Source: Oscillibacter faecalis_A (GTDB taxonomy: Bacteria > Bacillota > Clostridia > Oscillospirales > Oscillospiraceae). Taken from it: a stretch of DNA of 64,000 nt. The position numbers and the translations under genes were made by a program. The stretch spans positions 231,166 to 295,165 of the forward strand of contig NZ_JARFXX010000003.1 in assembly GCF_029218125.1 (NCBI RefSeq), written 5' to 3'. The notes beneath the pieces were generated by a model. The model did not search any database and was not told the DNA's origin. It saw nothing but the letters and a program-made list of their open reading frames with translations. This document shows positions 59,518 through 64,000 of this stretch, one piece after another. The first letter of the stretch is position 1. Each line of letters opens with the position of its first letter.

Positions 59518-60744
59518 TCAGTCATCCAACTCCGTCTCATGCTTGAGGATCGCGCCGGTGGCGGCGTTGATCTCGTAGTCATATTCCATATTGCCGGATT
59601 TGAACTCGACCTCGTAGACGAGTATTCCATCCTCATCGTCCAGTTCGACATCCATGTCATACGCTTCGTTTTCGCTCACACCTGCGTGATTCAGGGCAAT
59701 AGATTTTGCCTTGGCGTAGCCAATGTCCTGCGCTGTTCCGGACGGATCGGGCTTCTGATCAGAGGGCTTCGTTGTTTCATTTGGCGTGGAAGCAGTGGTC
59801 AGCAAGTCCTTTTGTCCGCTGAGCACGTTCCCCGTGTAAGCGTCCACCAGATACTCAAACTCACCCCATGCCGTGTGCAGCTCCACCTCGTAGTGGGCGG
59901 GGGATTCGTCCAGTTCGGAATCGACCTCCGCCGTGACAGAGTCCAGCGCCGTTGTTCCGGCATACTGCTCCGCGGCGTAGGCGGCGGCATCCTTGCCGAT
60001 GGGCATGGCGGGCGCGCCCGCCTCGGCAAGATCCTTGAGTTCTTCAACCGAAAGCTTCGCCAATTCGTCAAACTTCAGGGTGGAATTGAGTGCAAGCACA
60101 CGGTTCACCAGCGCCGCTTTTCCGGTGGAAATGCTGTTTTCCCGCGCCTGCTGTTCCCGCCCCGCGTCCTGCGTCAGCGTCTGCGTCAGAACGGCGGCCT
60201 TCGCTTCGCTGGTCTGCAACACACCGTCCACGGTGCTGGTCAGCTCACGCTGGAGCTTTTCCGCACGGGCGGTATCCTTGTCCTCCACCGAGATCATGAT
60301 GGCGGAGGAAATGCTGTCGAGATAGCCGTTGCGCACGAGGCTTCCCACGATGGCATTTACTGCCACATCGAGCTTCGCGCCCTTGAGGTCCGCGCCGTTG
60401 CCCATATCCGCAAGGATGGCCTTCGCGTCCTCGTTGAGCGGCGTGCAGACAAGCACCTTTTCGCTCCGATTCACCTTCAGCTCGATGCTCGGGTTCACAT
60501 CCAGCGACACCACGGACGCCACCGCGTTCGCTCGCTGATAGAACACGCCTCCGCCGCCAAGCAGCATTACAGCAAGGCAGGCGGCAATGAGCGATGTCCA
60601 TTTTCTATTTGCCATTTTCTTTGTTGTCATGTTGATTACCGTTCCTTTCCGCTCTTCACAGCGGGAGAGAACGCCATTCACATCATCCGGCGCGGTCTTT
60701 TCAAGCGCCGCAGCCAGCCTCTGCTCCATTTTTTCATTGGTCAT
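59518..60744 (-). CDS. RsgI-like anti-sigma protein with PepSY domains
   Basis: A 408-residue membrane protein: a cytoplasmic part (MTNEKMEQRLAAALEKTAPD), a membrane helix at about 50-68 (LIAACLAVMLLGGGGVFYQR), an RsgI-type periplasmic region (ASVVSLDVNPSIELKVNRSE, typical of anti-sigma RsgI) and two C-terminal PepSY-like units (HYEVELHTAWGEFEYLVDAY and YEVEFKSGNMEYDYEINAAT). It overlaps the sigma gene before it by 4 bases. It probably holds that sigma inactive until a wall or surface signal arrives. Confidence 0.85.
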   Translation of the reverse strand: MTNEKMEQRLAAALEKTAPDDVNGVLSRCEERKGTVINMTTKKMANRKWTSLIAACLAVMLLGGGGVFYQRANAVASVVSLDVNPSIELKVNRSEKVLVCTPLNEDAKAILADMGNGADLKGAKLDVAVNAIVGSLVRNGYLDSISSAIMISVEDKDTARAEKLQRELTSTVDGVLQTSEAKAAVLTQTLTQDAGREQQARENSISTGKAALVNRVLALNSTLKFDELAKLSVEELKDLAEAGAPAMPIGKDAAAYAAEQYAGTTALDSVTAEVDSELDESPAHYEVELHTAWGEFEYLVDAYTGNVLSGQKDLLTTASTPNETTKPSDQKPDPSGTAQDIGYAKAKSIALNHAGVSENEAYDMDVELDDEDGILVYEVEFKSGNMEYDYEINAATGAILKHETELDD

Positions 60745-61316
60745 CGGGCGTCATCTCCTTCCAGAAAGCTGCGCATCTTTTTCAATGCTCTGTGATATTT
60801 CGACAGGACGGTGGGGAGCGGCAGTTCCAGCAGCGCCGCGATCTCCCGGTGTTTCAGGCCCGTAACAGCGTGGAGCAGCACGATGCGCCGCTCCTCGTCA
60901 GCGAGGCTTGCCAATGCGCCTTGCAGCAGCGCACGCTCGTCGGCGTCCAAACCGCACTTCTGCGCAGGAATGGCGTCCCATTCCTCCTCGCTGAGGGCGG
61001 CATGGCGTTCCTCCCGCCGCAGGCGCATCAAGCACAGGTTTCGGCACACGGCCAGCAGCCAGCCCATGGGCGAGCCGGTGGGCCGGTACTGCGCCGCACA
61101 ATCCCACACCTGCACGTAGACGTCCTGCGTCAGGTCCTGCGCGTCCTGCGCGTTTTTGAGGTAGGACAGCGCTAAGCCGTACACCGCTGATCTCGTGCGC
61201 TGATACAGCTCCGCCAGCGCTTCACGCTCACCGCCGGCAATGTGGATCAGCAACTGCTGCAGCTCGTGCCGATCCTCTGCCGGAGCATATTCGGTTGTCA
61301 TCAGCATACTGAGCAT
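60741..61316 (-). CDS. ECF-type sigma factor, pair 2
   Basis: A 191-residue sigma-70 factor. Region 2 (LTQDVYVQVWDCAAQYRPTG, GWLLAVCRNLCLMRLRREER) and region 4 (DEERRIVLLHAVTGLKHREI, LPTVLSKYHRALKKMRSFLE) are complete. ATG 61316 has AGGAG upstream; ATG 61307 and 61301 are alternatives. It precedes the RsgI-like anti-sigma and overlaps it by 4 bases. The pair faces sigma/anti-sigma pair 1 tail to tail. Confidence 0.9.
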   Translation of the reverse strand: MLSMLMTTEYAPAEDRHELQQLLIHIAGGEREALAELYQRTRSAVYGLALSYLKNAQDAQDLTQDVYVQVWDCAAQYRPTGSPMGWLLAVCRNLCLMRLRREERHAALSEEEWDAIPAQKCGLDADERALLQGALASLADEERRIVLLHAVTGLKHREIAALLELPLPTVLSKYHRALKKMRSFLEGDDAR

Positions 61317-61391
61317 AGGCTTCCATCTCCTGTCATCCGTGTAATGCACGGAAAGGACGATTTATTGCATTTGGAATTAAAAAAATTTTGA

Positions 61392-62240
61392 TCAAGATCC
61401 GCTGAGCACCTCGTAAACACGGACAAGCTCTGCTGTCTCACAGATAAACCGATCTGCCAGCATCTGCTCCTCCCACCATGTTCTCTGCGGCGTTGCGTCA
61501 TACCCCGCGTCCTGCTCCGCCTCCGCTTTGGCGGCGCGGATGGCCTTCTGTGCGGAGAGCCACCGACCGTAGGCCCCGCCATACAAGTCCTTCTTCAGTT
61601 TCCGCAGCGCGGACTTGTACGCCTTCTCCGCTCCGCTGGGGCCGTTGTAGTTGAGATAGATCGCCAGCTCCTGAAAGGTCATGCCGACCTTGTCCGGCTG
61701 ACCGATGCCGAGGTAGCTTCGCACCAGATTCAACTCTCTGGACGTCAGCACCTCCTCCATCCGCTGCATCAGCAGCGTCCGGTATTCTTTTATCAATGCC
61801 CCAGCTACCTTGGCAGATACATTCAGTTCTCCGCACACCACCTTGACCAACTCAGCATCAGATGAGTCACATGCCTCCGCACAGAGGTATGCCACCCTGC
61901 GCAGTTGATTGTACCGGCTGACGGGAATGGACAAAGAGGAAGAATACTGTGCAGCGTAGTCCATCATCGCCGCTTCCATCACGGGTGTCGCATAGGTCAG
62001 CAGTTTTGTTCCATGGGTGGGGTCAAAGCGCCCCGCCGCGTCCAGCAGTGCCAGCGCCGCCTCCTGCTTCAAATCCTCCATCTCACACCACAGCGTGTAC
62101 GCCCGCGCCAGTTCAGTGAGGTAACCCTCGTTCTGTGAGATAAGCCGCTCCGCGGCGTTTTTGTCTCCGGCTTGTATCCGCAAAGCCAGATCTTCATTGC
62201 AGGGGCCGTTCCCGGCAACGGTATACATATTTTTCGGCAC
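61392..62240 (-). CDS. element-type sigma-70 region 2 protein
   Basis: A 282-residue protein with a sigma-70 region 2-like segment in the first 110 residues (EMEDLKQEAALALLDAAGRF, THGTKLLTYATPVMEAAMMD) and a possible region 4-like helix-turn-helix around residues 185-215 (VGMTFQELAIYLNYNGPSGA). It is longer than ECF factors and unlike the two in the window. The start is GTG 62240 with a GGGGG-type ribosome site. It lies 17 bases after a DUF6076 gene in the same operon, so it is probably an element-specific transcription factor. Confidence 0.8.
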   Translation of the reverse strand: MPKNMYTVAGNGPCNEDLALRIQAGDKNAAERLISQNEGYLTELARAYTLWCEMEDLKQEAALALLDAAGRFDPTHGTKLLTYATPVMEAAMMDYAAQYSSSLSIPVSRYNQLRRVAYLCAEACDSSDAELVKVVCGELNVSAKVAGALIKEYRTLLMQRMEEVLTSRELNLVRSYLGIGQPDKVGMTFQELAIYLNYNGPSGAEKAYKSALRKLKKDLYGGAYGRWLSAQKAIRAAKAEAEQDAGYDATPQRTWWEEQMLADRFICETAELVRVYEVLSGS

Positions 62241-62256
62241 AGGAACGCCCCCTTTC

Positions 62257-63405
62257 TCATTTCAGCCGCTTTTCTGCCTCCGCGTAAATGTGTTCCAATT
62301 CCATGTCCCGCGCATACCCGTCAGCGGCATAGTCGTTGTCCAGCAGCGCCTTGTCCCGGTAGTTCCCCGCCAGATAGAGCGCCTCCTGCCTTAGTTCGTC
62401 GGAGATCTTTCCCCGCCAGTGATGCTTGCGGATGGTGTCGGTGCGGGTATTGAACAGGCGGTAGACCGGGTGCTGCTTGTTCTGCTCCTTCTGGTGCTTC
62501 ATCGCGCCGTACTGCCGGCAGGTATAGCGATTGTCCTGCGGTGCGACGCCGTCGCAGTATTTGGGGGTGTGACCGTTGGTGGTCAGAAAGTATCTCCCGC
62601 AGCCTTGGCACTGGCTGGGTGCGTGGCCGTGGTGCAATCCGTTCATCAGGTCGAACACATAAAAGTCAATGGCACGCTTGCAAATCACGCGCTGCGCGGT
62701 TTTCCATTTTTCCTCATCGTTCTCATCCTGAAAATAGTTGAATCCTGTGATAACTCTTGGATAAGAGAAAAATTCCTCTACCCCGCCAAACGGCATTTGC
62801 TCCAGCAGGTTCAGAAAGCTGTCATCCTCATCAAAGCACTCATGCGCCGCCTTTGCGAAGGCGTCTGCATTACGCCGCTTCGCTCTGCGCAGATATTTCT
62901 TTTCGAATGCGCGGATGAGCAGACAAAAATTATAGATCGCCACCAGGATTCTCAGGATCGGCTCGCAAGAGGAAAGCGCCAAGTACGGAAGATGCGCCTC
63001 CCCTTCCTCATAGTCCCGATCAAGCCGCTCCTCGCTCAAAGCATGTTCAAGATCCTCATACGCACCTTGGCTTTCGCAATAGCAAAATGGCGGGCAAGTA
63101 TACAGCCAGGAAACCGTGTCATGCAGCAGCGGTTTCAGTTGTGCCGCAATATCATGGCGCTTGCTTTTTTCGGCTGTGCTCAAATCGTCCACAAGCGCCG
63201 TCAGCACAGTGATACGCTCCAGCAGAGGATCGTGGATCGCTCCGGCAAAGTTCAAGATCTCCGCCGCAAAATGTCCCGCTGGAAATTCCTTTCCCTCGTA
63301 GTACACACGGTCATTCCAGCAGTCCATTGTCATGGTGTCAAACGTATTATACTGATCCGTCCCGATCTTCAAAAGCCCGCCCCCTGTCCCATATCCGTTT
63401 TGCAT
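62257..63405 (-). CDS. DUF6076 protein with C-terminal zinc finger, copy 2
   Basis: A 382-residue protein with the same plan as the one at 48980: a long helical N-terminal part, then a cysteine module (SQCQGCGRYFLTTNGHTPKY with CDGVAP and YTCRQYGA) and a basic tail. N-terminal sequences of the two copies differ strongly, so they are old paralogues. AGGACGG precedes ATG 63405. It is divergent from a RepA-like gene at 63514, as copy 1 is at 48980, and is followed by a sigma-like gene. Confidence 0.8.
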   Translation of the reverse strand: MQNGYGTGGGLLKIGTDQYNTFDTMTMDCWNDRVYYEGKEFPAGHFAAEILNFAGAIHDPLLERITVLTALVDDLSTAEKSKRHDIAAQLKPLLHDTVSWLYTCPPFCYCESQGAYEDLEHALSEERLDRDYEEGEAHLPYLALSSCEPILRILVAIYNFCLLIRAFEKKYLRRAKRRNADAFAKAAHECFDEDDSFLNLLEQMPFGGVEEFFSYPRVITGFNYFQDENDEEKWKTAQRVICKRAIDFYVFDLMNGLHHGHAPSQCQGCGRYFLTTNGHTPKYCDGVAPQDNRYTCRQYGAMKHQKEQNKQHPVYRLFNTRTDTIRKHHWRGKISDELRQEALYLAGNYRDKALLDNDYAADGYARDMELEHIYAEAEKRLK

Positions 63406-63513
63406 CCGTCCTGCGATATTCTCATTCTATCAAAAAACACAGAATAATCAAGTGAAAGGGTTAGAGCCTCGACTGCAGCGAGGTCTCTGCCCTTATCTTT
63501 TTATCCGGAGGAA

Positions 63514-63885
63514 ATGAAATTGAAAAAAGAAAACCGATTGCTGACCATCGACGGTGAAACGTTAATGAGTCAGCCGCTCACACCGCTGAACTTCGTGGTG
63601 GATACGCTGCTCTCTCAGGGCCTGCACATCCTCGCAGGCTCTCCCAAGGTGGGAAAATCATGGCTGGCGCTGTGGCTGGCGGTCACGGTGGCGAAGGGCG
63701 ATCCCGTCTGGGGCATGGGTGTGAAACAGGGCACCACGCTCTACCTCTGCTTGGAGGATTCCACCCTCCGCATCCAGAACCGCCTGTTCGAGATCACGGA
63801 TGACGCCCCCGCCAGCGTCCACTTCACCACCAACAGCAACACCCTTGGCAAGGGCTTGGAGGAACAGCTCCGCGCCTTGTCTTGA
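63514..63885 (+). pseudogene. RepA-like AAA ATPase, truncated after the Walker A region
   Basis: The frame (MKLKKENRLLTIDGETLMSQ) matches the first 120 residues of the RepA-like ATPase at 48828: HILAGSPKVGKSWLALWLAV (Walker A) and LYLCLEDSTLRIQNRLFEIT. It stops at LEEQLRALS, just before the Walker B strand expected in the family. Within 10 bases after the stop a hairpin begins that resembles an IS end, so the gene is probably interrupted rather than naturally short. The remainder would lie beyond the window. GGAGGAA is the ribosome site. Confidence 0.8.
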
Positions 63886-63888
63886 CAA

Positions 63889-64000
63889 AGGCAACCCCCG
63901 GCTATGCCGGGGGAGAAAAAGAGCTTATAGCGAGGGGCGGAGTAGACAAGAAAAAGTCTCCAAGTTAGAGTGAATGAAAGGTTTGCCGACCAAATTCACA
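63889..64000. mobile_element. probable left end of an inserted element (IS200/IS605-like hairpin)
   Basis: CCCCCGGC-TAT-GCCGGGGG (63895-63913) is a perfect 8-bp hairpin placed right at the break of the RepA-like gene. IS200/IS605 elements start with such a subterminal hairpin. No transposase is seen in the remaining 87 bases, so the call is tentative. Confidence 0.5.

Noticed and set aside
1..64000. CRISPR arrays, rRNA genes and prophage structural genes
   Set aside because: I looked for regularly spaced repeats, rRNA-like conserved blocks and capsid/tail/terminase motifs and found none.

Overview
The window reads as chromosomal DNA of an anaerobic gut Firmicute of the Oscillospiraceae type (Flavonifractor, Lawsonibacter, Oscillibacter or Intestinimonas relatives). 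Grounds: GC-rich coding DNA, AGGAGG-type ribosome sites, plsX-acpP-rnc and dprA-topA-trmFO runs in Firmicutes order, pyruvate:ferredoxin oxidoreductase, an ANTAR regulator beside glutamine synthetase, and clostridial mobilisable elements. The genus is inferred from these features; no search was run.

Bases 1 to about 43,000 are mostly backbone. On the minus strand lies a nitrogen-assimilation operon: a glutamate synthase split into amidotransferase, synthase core and GXGXG subunits, then a short glutamine synthetase and an ANTAR-type receiver protein cut by the window edge. Next come a DUF11 surface-type protein, marR-degV divergent from a MATE pump, a lipoprotein-MBOAT-DHHW acetylation cluster, gls24-fakA, arsC-like-dus, a second MATE pump, an aminotransferase with a radical SAM gene, an alpha/beta hydrolase, and a PadR regulator with two DUF2812 membrane proteins. 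Housekeeping follows: trmH-like, dprA, topA, trmFO, plsX, acpP, rnc, then greA-lysS and nifJ. Between these are decaying genes whose lesions can be read: a LysR remnant, an AraC regulator with one nonsense codon and one frameshift, and a lipoprotein with no normal start, a 4-bp duplication and a 46-bp perfect palindrome.

From about 43,080 to the end the DNA is accessory. It holds an integrase remnant, a large serine recombinase, a mobilisation module (MobC, relaxase, and a membrane protein encoded out of frame inside the relaxase gene), a broken RepA-like ATPase divergent from a DUF6076 zinc-finger protein, a KtrAB potassium uptake pair, an AT-rich island with a Clp-fold SDH protease and a small acidic protein, an IS3-family transposase, a tRNA 3' end that looks like an attachment-site scar, a HEPN/MNT pair, a recombinase remnant, two sigma/anti-sigma pairs, an element-type sigma factor, and a second DUF6076 / RepA-like divergent pair. 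That second RepA-like gene is cut short beside a hairpin resembling an IS200/IS605 end.

The two RepA-like/DUF6076 pairs suggest at least two related mobilisable elements nested or stacked at this locus. The best candidates for something undescribed are the repeated DUF6076-RepA module (with a sigma-like partner in one copy), the gene nested in the relaxase, and the SDH protease pair. Several promoters with overlapping palindromes (glt operon, marR, padR) and a probable Rex site upstream of nifJ show how parts of the backbone may be regulated.
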